Origin: Oscillospiraceae bacterium
Lineage (GTDB): Bacteria; Bacillota_A; Clostridia; Oscillospirales; Oscillospiraceae
Direction of reading: 5' to 3'
Assembly (NCBI GenBank): GCA_015068055.1
Contig: SVLG01000025.1
Location: 1-26,400, forward strand
Length of the DNA stretch: 26,400 nucleotides
Shown: positions 1 through 6,805 of the stretch, in pieces
How positions within the stretch are numbered: the stretch's first letter is position 1
How the letters are laid out: every line of letters begins with the position of its first letter
Notes under the pieces: generated by a model
Told to the model about the DNA's origin: nothing
Database searches by the model: none
What the model saw: only the letters and a program-made list of their open reading frames with translations
Position numbers and translations under genes: made by a program

Positions 1-291
1 GACTCCAACGGCTTCCACAATCCTCTGGATCACACCCGCGGCGTCCTCTCCATGGCCCGCACCATGATGCCCAACAGCGCCGGCAGCCAGTTCTTCATCA
101 TGCACAAGGCCGCTCCCCATCTGGACGGCGAGTACGCCGCCTTCGGCAAGGTCATCGAGGGTCTGGACGTGGTCGATGAGATCGCCAACACCCGCGTGGG
201 TTTCAACGATAAGCCCATGCAGCCCCAGATCATGAGCAAGGTCACCGTGGATACTTTCGGTGTGGAGTATCCCGAACCCAACAAGCTGTAA
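1..291 (+). CDS. Peptidyl-prolyl cis-trans isomerase, cyclophilin type (3' part only)
   Basis: This is the C-terminal 96 residues of a cyclophilin-type prolyl isomerase; the 5' end lies outside the window. The frame runs open from base 1 to a TAA at 289-291. Diagnostic cyclophilin sequence is visible: GVLSMARTMMPNSAGSQFFI, followed by a conserved HLDGEYAAFGKVIEGLDVVD core. These correspond to the catalytic-pocket strands of the family, and the Gln and Phe in SQFFI normally line the active site. The enzyme catalyses cis-trans isomerisation of Xaa-Pro bonds and assists folding. No export signal can be judged because the N-terminus is missing. A GC-rich hairpin follows 20 bases after the stop, and tmRNA begins 46 bases after it. 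Confidence 0.93.
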   Translation, partial: DSNGFHNPLDHTRGVLSMARTMMPNSAGSQFFIMHKAAPHLDGEYAAFGKVIEGLDVVDEIANTRVGFNDKPMQPQIMSKVTVDTFGVEYPEPNKL

Positions 292-310
292 GTTTCTTTT
301 GTTCCCGACC

Positions 311-329
311 GGGGGAGCCCCGCTCCCCC
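311..329 (+). terminator. GC-rich hairpin between cyclophilin gene and tmRNA
   Basis: An 8-bp perfect stem (GGGGGAGC, 311-318, with GCTCCCCC, 322-329) closes a CCC loop. No clean T-run follows (only CTTATAT), so it is either a weak terminator for the cyclophilin gene or a processing structure at the 5' side of pre-tmRNA. It ends 8 bases before the mature tmRNA 5' end. Confidence 0.4.
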
Positions 330-337
330 GCTTATAT

Positions 338-699
338 GGGGCCGTACTGGTTTCGACGGGGATATGGAGATTGGAATAGCGGGCGGATGCGCCTACCATC
401 CATAAAATGGGCATTATAAATTAAAGAACAACGACAACGCTGTTCTGGCCGCGGCCTAAGCCGTGACCCGTCCCCTCCGGGAGTGCCTTGGCCCGGATGC
501 GGGGCGTCGACGAAAGGCGGACGTGAGTAAGCAAAGCTTTGAGCTTACCATGAACAATGAAGCTACCCAAACCGTGTGTTTGACGTTTGACAGCGCGGCG
601 GGAAACCGGGAGTAAGACTCCCAAAACAAGCGTCTGCGCCCGGAGAAGTTTCTTTTAAAGTGTTTTCGGACAGGGGTTCGATTCCCCTCGGCTCCACCA
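338..699 (+). ncRNA. ssrA: Transfer-messenger RNA (tmRNA), one-piece form
   Basis: tmRNA rescues stalled ribosomes and tags the nascent peptide for proteolysis. The 5' end GGGGCC (338-343) followed by GTACTGGTTTCGACGGGG is the near-universal tmRNA start. The 3' end carries a T-arm (CAGGGGTTCGATTCCCCTC) and GGCTCC-A-CCA. The 5' and 3' ends pair as GGGGCC/GGCUCC (690-695) to form the tRNA-like acceptor stem; A696 is the discriminator and CCA is encoded at 697-699. Inside, an open frame ends at TAA 457-459 and encodes a tag ending KNNDNAVLAAA. The resume codon is uncertain; AAA 418-420 and AAG 424-426 are candidates. Hairpins follow the tag stop, as expected for the pseudoknot domain. The length of 362 nt is normal. 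The 5' end is probably made by RNase P, since no promoter fits in the short upstream gap. Confidence 0.96.
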
Positions 700-701
700 A
701 A

Positions 702-748
702 TAAGACCGATCATTTTGATACGAGAAGTATCTGAATGGTCGGTCTTA
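702..748 (+). terminator. Long imperfect hairpin immediately after tmRNA
   Basis: A 21-base arm at 702-722 (starting TAAGACCGATC) pairs with 728-748 (ending GGTCGGTCTTA). Only two positions cannot pair (one further position is a G-U pair), and the loop is GAGAA. The hairpin starts three bases after the tmRNA CCA. There is no classical T-run, only CGCCTTAATT, so termination efficiency is uncertain. It is the only candidate tmRNA terminator before the methyltransferase at 781. Confidence 0.55.
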
Positions 749-780
749 CGCCTTAATTCCATAAAGCCGGAGGTTTCACC

Positions 781-1536
781 ATGAACATTACGCAGACTTT
801 TTATGATAACCTGGCCACACAGTACGACAAGCTCTTTCAGGACTGGCAGGTCACAACCCAGGAGCAGGCCGTCCTTCTGGACAGGATCTTCTGGGACAAC
901 GGCTTCGACCGTTCCGCCCGGCTGCTGGACTGCGCCTGCGGCATCGGCACCCAGGCCATCGGTCTCGCGGCCCTCGGCTACGACGTAACCGCCTCGGATA
1001 TCAGCCTCGGTGAACTGGCCGAGGCAAAGGAACGAGCCGAAAAGAACCATGTACATATTCGTTTTGAACAGGCAGACTTCCGCGCCCTGAAAGAATGCTT
1101 TCCGGAGCCGTTCGACATCGTCATCGCCATGGACAACGCTCTGCCCCATATGCTCTCCGCCGATGACCTCGCCTCCGCCGTCGAAAGCATCGCGGGGCAG
1201 TTGGCACCGGGTGGCCTCTTTGTGGCCAGCATCCGGGACTACGATGCGCTGCTGGCGGACAAGCCCCCCTATTCCCCGCCCTACATCCACAAAACTGAAA
1301 AAGGACAGCGGGTATCCTTCCAGACCTGGCACTGGAACGGCGACCACTACAGACTCGTCCAGTATATCATCGACGACGGGGAAAGCCTGCAGGTCGGCAA
1401 GTTTGAATGCGAGTACCGGGCCACCCGAAGGGAAGAACTTACAAGGCTGCTCAATGCCTGCGGCTGCAGCAGCGTGGTATGGAAGTTCCCGGAGGAAAGC
1501 GGTTTTTACCAGCCGATCGTAGTGGCCAAAAAGTAA
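781..1536 (+). CDS. Class I SAM-dependent methyltransferase
   Basis: A 251-residue Rossmann-fold methyltransferase. SAM-binding motif I is LLDCACGIGTQ at about residues 48-58, followed by the acidic strand-2 end VTASDIS and the motif LAPGGLFVASIRDYD. The N-terminus FYDNLATQYDKLFQDW and the DNALPHM segment resemble the glycine/sarcosine N-methyltransferase-like branch. The substrate cannot be assigned from sequence, so a small amine or a nucleic acid precursor would be a guess. The ATG at 781 is chosen because GGAGG (769-773) lies 7 bases upstream. The gene sits between the tmRNA hairpin and a strong promoter for the next gene, so it appears monocistronic or read through from tmRNA. Confidence 0.88.
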   Translation: MNITQTFYDNLATQYDKLFQDWQVTTQEQAVLLDRIFWDNGFDRSARLLDCACGIGTQAIGLAALGYDVTASDISLGELAEAKERAEKNHVHIRFEQADFRALKECFPEPFDIVIAMDNALPHMLSADDLASAVESIAGQLAPGGLFVASIRDYDALLADKPPYSPPYIHKTEKGQRVSFQTWHWNGDHYRLVQYIIDDGESLQVGKFECEYRATRREELTRLLNACGCSSVVWKFPEESGFYQPIVVAKK

Positions 1537-1549
1537 GGGCAAAAAGAAC

Positions 1550-1621
1550 TTGTTAAGAATACCGTCTCCCATATAAATTCTTGGTAAGACCCTTGTAAAA
1601 ATCTGCCGCATTCTGTATAAT
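1550..1621 (+). promoter_or_regulatory. Sigma-A promoter of the Na/Pi cotransporter with upstream TTGKTAAG repeats
   Basis: The -35 TTGTAA (1593-1598) and -10 TATAAT (1616-1621) are separated by exactly 17 bases. Upstream are two near-identical copies of TTGTTAAG (1550-1557) and TTGGTAAG (1581-1588), 31 bases apart, and a third, looser copy forms the -35 itself. Repeats of this kind beside a phosphate transporter could be a PhoP/PhoB-type site. That is inference. Confidence 0.7.
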
Positions 1622-1662
1622 TTTAATTTGGGCGGATTTGCCCCGTGATCATAGAGAAAGAG

Positions 1663-3432
1663 ATGAATGAAATGGGCATTGCAAACACGGTAGCTCTTTT
1701 AGGCGGTCTCGCCTTTTTCCTGTTCGGCATGACGCTGCTGGGTGACGGGCTTAAGCGCGTGGCCGGCAGCAAGCTGGAAACCATTCTTGGCAAGCTCACC
1801 TCCACCACCTTCCGGGGTGTTCTGCTGGGCACGCTGGTCACCGCCGCCATCCAGTCCTCCTCTGCCACCACCGTTATGGTCGTTGGTTTCGTCAACTCCG
1901 GCATCATGAAGCTGGCCAACGCCATCGGCATTATCATGGGTGCCAACATCGGCACCACCGCCACCGGCTGGATTCTGGTTCTGGCAGGCGTGGAGGGCAA
2001 GGGGGCTTTCTCCTCCGCCACCATCTTTGCCTTTATTGCTTTCATCGGCATCATTCTTTACTTCTTCTGCAAAAAGAGCACTCAGAAGAATGTTGGTCTT
2101 ATCCTGCTGGCCTTCGCCGTTCTCATGAACGGCATGCAGAGCATGAGCGGCGCCATGGCTCCCCTGAAGGAGAGCGAGGCCTTCCTGAGCTTCATCACCG
2201 CCGTTTCCAACCCGCTGGTAGCCATGGGTGTGGGCATCGTGGTCACAGCCATTATCCAGAGCTGCTCCGCCTCCATCGGTATTCTGCAGGCCCTCTCCGC
2301 CACCGGCGTCATCAGCTACGAAGTGGCGGTGCCCATGGTTCTGGGCATGTGCATCGGTGCCTGCGCCCCGGTGCTGCTCTCGGCCATCGGCGCCAATGTA
2401 AACGGCAAGCGCGCCGCCTTTGTCTACCTCTACTTTAACCTGGCCGGTTCCCTGCTGCTGATGATCCCCTTCTACATCATCCACGCCGTGGTGGGACTCG
2501 GCTTCATGGACACCATGGCTACCAGCATGGGCATCGCCGTGGTAAACACGGTGTACAAGGTACTGGCCACGGTGCTGCTGGCGCCCTTCGCCAAACATCT
2601 GGAAAAGCTGGCACTCGCCACCATCAAAGAAAAGGTGGGCGAGGAAGACGACGAGGAAGAGGACAACCTGCTGGACGAACGTTTTCTGGACTATCCCCCA
2701 CTGGCACTGGAGCAGAGCAACGCCACGCTTATGCAGATGTCCACCTCCGCTTTCAAAAATCTGCGCAAGTCCATCGAACTGCTGCATACTTTCTCTCAGG
2801 TGAAGTATGACAAGATCTTCAGCCGCGAGGATAAGGTTGACCGCTATGAGGACCACCTTGGTGCCTATCTCGTCCGCATCAACGCCAAGGAACTCAGTCC
2901 CCGTGAAAGCCGTACCAGCAGCAAATGCCTCAGCTGCCTGACCAACCTGGAGCGCATCTCCGACCACGCGGTCAATCTGGCCGAACTGGCCCAGGAGCTA
3001 AACAGCAAGAAGGCCAACTTCTCTGAGGCCGCAGGGCGGGAAATCCAGATCTGCATGGATGCGGTCATGGAAATCATCGAACTGACCCAGAAGGCGCTGG
3101 CAGAAAACGATATGGACAAGGCCCGACTGGTGGAGCCGCTGGAGGAAGTCATCGACGCGCTGACCCAGGAACTGAAGACCCGTCATGTCCAGCGCATCCA
3201 GAGCGGCACCTGCACACTGGAACTGGGCTTCGTCTTCAACGACTGCATCAACAACTTCGAGCGTGTAGCCGACCACTGTTCCAACATCGCCGTTGCCGTT
3301 CTGGAAAGCGCCGACGAGTCTCTCCAGACCCACGGCTATCTCCGCTCCCTCAAGCAGCGAAACCCCGAAGAATACCGCAACGAGCTCACCCGCTGCGCCC
3401 GCAAGTATTACGAGGCCCTGGGCGATATGTAA
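1663..3432 (+). CDS. Na+/phosphate cotransporter family protein with C-terminal PhoU domain
   Basis: An integral membrane transporter of the NptA/YjbB family, expected to co-transport or export inorganic phosphate with sodium. The N-terminal half (to about residue 320) is hydrophobic and contains the duplicated Na_Pi_cotrans signature: AAIQSSSATTVMVVGFV in the first repeat and AIIQSCSASIGILQALSATG in the second. The QSSSATT/QSCSAS motifs are the hallmark substrate-binding elements. After an acidic linker (EEDDEEEDN), the last 230 or so residues are helical and PhoU-like, with conserved ERISDHAVNLAE and ERVADHCSNIA. PhoU domains usually couple phosphate status to transport. The frame is also open from a GTG at 1645. 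I prefer ATG 1663 (or 1672, giving MGIANTV) because family members start close to the first membrane helix; neither has a strong Shine-Dalgarno sequence. Confidence 0.92.
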   Translation: MNEMGIANTVALLGGLAFFLFGMTLLGDGLKRVAGSKLETILGKLTSTTFRGVLLGTLVTAAIQSSSATTVMVVGFVNSGIMKLANAIGIIMGANIGTTATGWILVLAGVEGKGAFSSATIFAFIAFIGIILYFFCKKSTQKNVGLILLAFAVLMNGMQSMSGAMAPLKESEAFLSFITAVSNPLVAMGVGIVVTAIIQSCSASIGILQALSATGVISYEVAVPMVLGMCIGACAPVLLSAIGANVNGKRAAFVYLYFNLAGSLLLMIPFYIIHAVVGLGFMDTMATSMGIAVVNTVYKVLATVLLAPFAKHLEKLALATIKEKVGEEDDEEEDNLLDERFLDYPPLALEQSNATLMQMSTSAFKNLRKSIELLHTFSQVKYDKIFSREDKVDRYEDHLGAYLVRINAKELSPRESRTSSKCLSCLTNLERISDHAVNLAELAQELNSKKANFSEAAGREIQICMDAVMEIIELTQKALAENDMDKARLVEPLEEVIDALTQELKTRHVQRIQSGTCTLELGFVFNDCINNFERVADHCSNIAVAVLESADESLQTHGYLRSLKQRNPEEYRNELTRCARKYYEALGDM

Positions 3433-3453
3433 CGCAAAGGACATCTTAGCTGA

Positions 3454-3858
3454 ATGAAAGAATACTTATATCTGGCCGTCGGAATTGTCGCAAAACTCCA
3501 CGATATCATCATGCACCTCAATGACCGATACGAAACAAATTTCACCGACAAGGAACTGCACTTTCTTGTAATCGGTCTTTTGGGCATGGGGCTTGTTCTG
3601 GTGCTCTTCCCCATCTTTCGTTATCTGGCACGGCACAACCACGAACTGACCATTACGTGGATTTATGTTTTCACCCTGATCATCGTCATCACTTTCGCCA
3701 TTGAGATCGGCCAGAAAATCACCGGAACCGGCAACATGGAATTCTCCGATATTGCCTTCGGCATCGTCGGCTTCCTTTTCCTGTTCCTCATCTACGCCCT
3801 TTTGCGCGCCGTCTGGCTGTTCATTATTAAAAAAATCCGCAGGAAACAAAAAGACTGA
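3454..3858 (+). CDS. Small VanZ-like membrane protein
   Basis: A 134-residue protein with three or four hydrophobic segments (around residues 38-58, 68-86 and 96-125), ending in a basic cytosolic tail KKIRRKQKD. The segment EIGQKITGTGNMEFSDIAFGI has the VanZ-like spacing (E-x2-Q then D and G within the next helix), although the Asn usual in VanZ proteins is Gly here. VanZ-like proteins are poorly characterised; some affect glycopeptide susceptibility or the cell surface. An AAAGGA (about 3436-3441) lies upstream of the ATG, and the gene starts 21 bases after the transporter stop, so the two are probably co-transcribed. Family assignment is tentative. Confidence 0.7.
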   Translation: MKEYLYLAVGIVAKLHDIIMHLNDRYETNFTDKELHFLVIGLLGMGLVLVLFPIFRYLARHNHELTITWIYVFTLIIVITFAIEIGQKITGTGNMEFSDIAFGIVGFLFLFLIYALLRAVWLFIIKKIRRKQKD

Positions 3859-3879
3859 TCCGGAAAGATCAGTCTTTTT
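3848..3879. terminator. Bidirectional intrinsic terminator between convergent genes
   Basis: A 13-bp stem AAAAAGACTGATC (3848-3860) / GATCAGTCTTTTT (3867-3879) with loop CGGAAA. It is A-rich on the left and T-rich on the right, so it can stop transcription from both sides. It overlaps the last codons of the plus-strand membrane protein gene and of the minus-strand PHP gene, so both stop codons lie inside it. Confidence 0.9.
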
Positions 3880-4717
3880 TCATATCTTGTTCCAGCTTCT
3901 CCAGCAGCCTGTACGGCACCCGGAGATCTCCCTTCCCGCGGCCCAGTTCGATCCACGGCTTGCGGCTGCCGTGGTAGTCGCTGCCGCCGGTGATACCAAA
4001 GCCGCGCCGCTCGCATTCGGAAAGAAGCCACGCCGTCTCCTCCGGCGTATTCTCGGAATAGAGCGCCTCCACATGATGGATGCCAAGAGCCGTCACCGTG
4101 TCGAACAGACGGCCCATCCCCGCCCTGTCATAACCGTACATCACGGGATGAGCCAGCACGGGGACTCCCCCGGCTGCGCGGATGACCTCCACCGCTTTTT
4201 CGATGGAGATGCGCCGCTTGGGCAGATAAAAGGGCTTCCCCCGGCCAAGCAGGGTTTCAAAGCCCTCCCTGACACTGGAGATATAGCCCTTGTTGGCCAG
4301 ATACTCACAGAAATGGGGCCGTCCCAGTACGGCGCCGGGATAGGCTTCCCGCAGGGCTTCGATGGAAATATCGTAACCGGCGGCCGAGAGATTCGCCGCA
4401 ATCCTCTCGTTGCGCTGGTTGCGCTCGATGGCCACCCAGTCCAGCACCGGCCGCAGCTCCGGGGCCGTGGGATCGATAAAATAGCCGAGAATGTGGACAT
4501 TATTGTCCAGGTAGTCCGAGGACACCTCGATCCCCGGCACCACCTCCACGCCCAGCTCCCGCCCGGCTTCCATCGCCTCCGCCACGCCGCCGACACTGTC
4601 GTGGTCGGTAACAGAAATGGCGGCAAGGCCCGCTGCCGCAGCCCGCTCCACCAGCGTCCGGGGGCTTTCGGAGCCATCGGACGCACTGGAATGCACATGC
4701 AGGTCAATATATCTCAT
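3869..4717 (-). CDS. PHP-domain metal-dependent phosphoesterase (YciV/TrpH-like)
   Basis: A 282-residue protein of the polymerase-and-histidinol-phosphatase (PHP) superfamily. The metal-binding motifs are in order: DLHVHSSASDG near the N-terminus, SVTDHDSV at about 40, GIEVSSDY at about 67, VLAHPVMYG in the second half, and GSDYHG near the C-terminus. This set and length match the YciV/TrpH/RNase AM branch, which includes a nucleoside 3',5'-bisphosphate phosphatase and 5'-3' exonuclease. The exact substrate is not decided by sequence. The start is ATG 4717 with GAGGG 7 bases upstream. The frame stays open much further upstream on this strand, but that extension is antisense to the lipoprotein and HflK-like genes and is not believed. 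It converges on the 3454-3858 gene through a shared terminator. Confidence 0.88.
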   Translation of the reverse strand: MRYIDLHVHSSASDGSESPRTLVERAAAAGLAAISVTDHDSVGGVAEAMEAGRELGVEVVPGIEVSSDYLDNNVHILGYFIDPTAPELRPVLDWVAIERNQRNERIAANLSAAGYDISIEALREAYPGAVLGRPHFCEYLANKGYISSVREGFETLLGRGKPFYLPKRRISIEKAVEVIRAAGGVPVLAHPVMYGYDRAGMGRLFDTVTALGIHHVEALYSENTPEETAWLLSECERRGFGITGGSDYHGSRKPWIELGRGKGDLRVPYRLLEKLEQDMKKD

Positions 4718-4742
4718 GGTTTTACCCTCGCTTTCTTCAGTC

Positions 4743-4771
4743 ATTATAACACAGTCTGTCCCGGAAATCCA
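4743..4771 (-). promoter_or_regulatory. Candidate promoter for the PHP gene
   Basis: On the minus strand a perfect TATAAT -10 (plus 4743-4748) sits 26 bases upstream of the PHP start. The best -35 at 17-base spacing is only TGGATT (4766-4771), so the promoter is weak or needs an activator. Confidence 0.4.
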
Positions 4772-4780
4772 CGGTCTTTC

Positions 4781-4809
4781 TGGACAAAGCCGGGCTTTCG
4801 GGGTATAAT
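4781..4809 (+). promoter_or_regulatory. Sigma-A promoter of the lipoprotein-HflKC-TruA operon
   Basis: TGGACA (4781-4786) and TATAAT (4804-4809) are separated by 17 bases. This is the only strong promoter I see ahead of the seven closely spaced genes that run to the terminator at 12385-12416. It is divergent from the weak PHP promoter. Confidence 0.8.
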
Positions 4810-4852
4810 GGTAAGTTAAGTAAGACCCACACCAAACAGTAAAGGACGGCCT

Positions 4853-5824
4853 ATGAAAAGGATCATCATACTCATTCTCATCTGTACTCTCTGCCTCGGC
4901 GGCTGTACCCGCCGCAAGGATGTTGCGGAGACACAGGCCCCGCAGGCCGAAAGCGGCGGAAGCAAAGAGGAAGTGCGCCGGGCTGAGGACGCCAACGACG
5001 CCGCCTGGGCCTGGAACAACGAAGGAACAAAGCCCGCCGAAAAAAGCTGTATCCGTGTGGAAAAGCGCGACGGCAGCGGAAATCTTGTGCAATGGGTGGA
5101 TCATACGCTGGATGGGCAGGGGCTTTTGCAGCAGGAAACCGTTATGCTCCCCAGCGGCAGCGCCGACCCGGACGAGTACCGGAAAACCTACGAATATATA
5201 AACGGCTTTCTGGTGGCGCATAATGAATACGATGCCGCCGGCCGTCTGATCTACCGCTACAAGTACAACGAGCGGGGTCTCGTTTTCAAGTGGATTCTCT
5301 ACGATGAAGCGGGCGAGGTTCGTATGTGGTACGAGGACGCCTACGACGACCACGACAGTCTCATCAGCCACACCCTCTATCAGCCGGGGGCGGAACCAAA
5401 GATCATGAATCTTCGGGAATACGACTACAACGAGCAGAATCTCCCGCTGGAATGCCGCTACGTGAACAGCGCCGGCACGGTGCTGAGCCGCCACAGCTAC
5501 AGCTATGCCTTTGACGGCAGCGGCCATGTGACTGAACGCAAAATCGTGGAACCCGACAGCGCCTCGGTGCAGGAATGGTTCCGCTACGAGTATGACGGCG
5601 CCGGTCGTGTCACCGTAAAGGAACAGTACGAGGCCGGCGAGGGTGACGTGATCAACGAGTATGACGATGCCGGCCGTCTCATTGAGGTAACGGAAACCGT
5701 GGGGGGCGACCGCTGCATCATCCGCACCCTCTACCGTTATGACGAGGCCGGAAGGCTTCTCCGGGAGGAAATTTACAACGCAGCCGGAGAACTGGCTGTG
5801 ATTATGGATTATATCTGGCAGTAA
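4853..5824 (+). CDS. Lipoprotein with YD (Rhs-like) repeats
   Basis: A 323-residue predicted surface lipoprotein. The N-terminus MKRIIILILICTLCLGGCT is a signal peptide with lipobox LGGC, so Cys18 should be lipidated. A charged linker of about 70 residues follows. From about residue 115 to the end there are roughly ten short repeats of the YD type, for example YDAAGRLI, YDEAGEV, YDGAGRV, YDDAGRLI, YDEAGRLL and YNAAGELA. In Rhs and teneurin proteins such repeats form a beta-spiral shell; here there is no toxin domain and the array is short. The start has AAAGGA (4841-4846) six bases upstream. It is first in the operon, 15 bases ahead of the HflK-like gene. The function is unknown; carbohydrate or envelope binding is a guess. 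Confidence 0.78.
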   Translation: MKRIIILILICTLCLGGCTRRKDVAETQAPQAESGGSKEEVRRAEDANDAAWAWNNEGTKPAEKSCIRVEKRDGSGNLVQWVDHTLDGQGLLQQETVMLPSGSADPDEYRKTYEYINGFLVAHNEYDAAGRLIYRYKYNERGLVFKWILYDEAGEVRMWYEDAYDDHDSLISHTLYQPGAEPKIMNLREYDYNEQNLPLECRYVNSAGTVLSRHSYSYAFDGSGHVTERKIVEPDSASVQEWFRYEYDGAGRVTVKEQYEAGEGDVINEYDDAGRLIEVTETVGGDRCIIRTLYRYDEAGRLLREEIYNAAGELAVIMDYIWQ

Positions 5825-5839
5825 CGGAAAGGAGTCATT

Positions 5840-6805
5840 ATGGAAGAAAGAAAAAGTCCCCGGGAGCTTGGCGCGCTCCTCAAGCGCTTCTTCTCCCTGT
5901 TTATCGTACTTGTCCTGCTGGGCGCGGTGGCTTCCAGCGGTGTCTACCAGCTGCAGGAGGATGAATATGCGGTGATCACCACCTTTGGCAAGCCCAGCGT
6001 GGTGAGCACCTCCGGTCTTAAGTTCAAGATCCCTCTGATTCAGCAAAAGCACATCGTCTCCAAGGCTACCAAGGGCTTCACCCTGGGCTACGACGTGAAA
6101 ACCGGCGAGACCATTGAGGATGAGGCCGTGATGATCACGGTAGACTTCAACTTTGTGGGTGTGGACTTCTATGTGGAATACCGGGTCACCGATCCGGTCA
6201 AATATCTCTACAGCAGCGCCGAACCGGAGGCCATCCTCAAGATGATCTGTCAGAGCTATATCCGGGACACCATCGGTCTTTACAAGGTGGATGATGTCAT
6301 CACCACCGGCAAGGCTGCCATTCAGGCGGACATCAAGGAGAAAATCACGGCCCGGCTGGAAGAGGAAGATCTGGGTCTTGCCCTGGTGAACATCACCATG
6401 CAGGACGCCGAGCCCCCCACGCTGGAAGTACAGCAGGCCTTCAAGCAGGTGGAGACCTCCAAGCAGGAGGCCGACACCGCCATCAACAACGCCAACAAAT
6501 ACGCCAACGAGGTTCTCCCCGCCGCCAAGGCCGATGCCGACGAAATTCTGCGGCAGGCCGAGGCCTATAAGGAGTCCCGCATTGCCGAGGCCAACGGTCA
6601 GGCCTCCCGCTTTGCCGAGCTTTACGCCGAGTACTCCAAGTACCCGGAGATCACCCGGCAGCGGCTCTTTTACGAAATTATCGGTGACATCTTCCCGGGC
6701 ATGAAGGTGGTCATTCTGGGCGAGGACGGTGCCGGAGTCAGCACCGTGCTGCCGCTGGACGACTTTGCCGCTGCGGCGGCCACTACCGAAAAGGAGGCTG
6801 AATGA
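5840..6805 (+). CDS. hflK: SPFH/Band 7 membrane protein, HflK-like
   Basis: A 321-residue protein with one N-terminal membrane anchor (about residues 17-36) and then an SPFH domain (YQLQEDEYAVITTFGKP onwards, to about residue 200). A long Ala/Glu-rich helical stretch follows (QAFKQVETSKQEADTAINNA to residue 265), which in HflK forms the coiled-coil wall of the HflKC cage. The IGLYKVDDVITTGK region matches the HflK-type R..IG....D.... element. HflK with HflC forms a large membrane microdomain complex that encloses and regulates the FtsH protease. GGAAAGGAG precedes the ATG. It overlaps the HflC-like gene by 4 bases, as expected for equimolar partners. No ftsH is present in the window. Confidence 0.85.
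   Translation: MEERKSPRELGALLKRFFSLFIVLVLLGAVASSGVYQLQEDEYAVITTFGKPSVVSTSGLKFKIPLIQQKHIVSKATKGFTLGYDVKTGETIEDEAVMITVDFNFVGVDFYVEYRVTDPVKYLYSSAEPEAILKMICQSYIRDTIGLYKVDDVITTGKAAIQADIKEKITARLEEEDLGLALVNITMQDAEPPTLEVQQAFKQVETSKQEADTAINNANKYANEVLPAAKADADEILRQAEAYKESRIAEANGQASRFAELYAEYSKYPEITRQRLFYEIIGDIFPGMKVVILGEDGAGVSTVLPLDDFAAAAATTEKEAE

Noticed and set aside
680..760. Possible prophage or island integrated at the tmRNA 3' end
   Set aside because: No integrase, no second copy of the tmRNA 3' sequence and no change in gene content follow; ordinary genes run on.
655..1611. Minus-strand frame opposite the methyltransferase, with a C-terminal RGESNPCPKTL
   Set aside because: The end is the complement of the tmRNA T-arm, and the rest mirrors the methyltransferase. 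It is a known type of false annotation.
3869..6052. A 727-residue frame joining a long N-terminal region to the PHP domain
   Set aside because: The first 445 residues are antisense to the lipoprotein and HflK genes; the ribosome site and the family start are at 4717.
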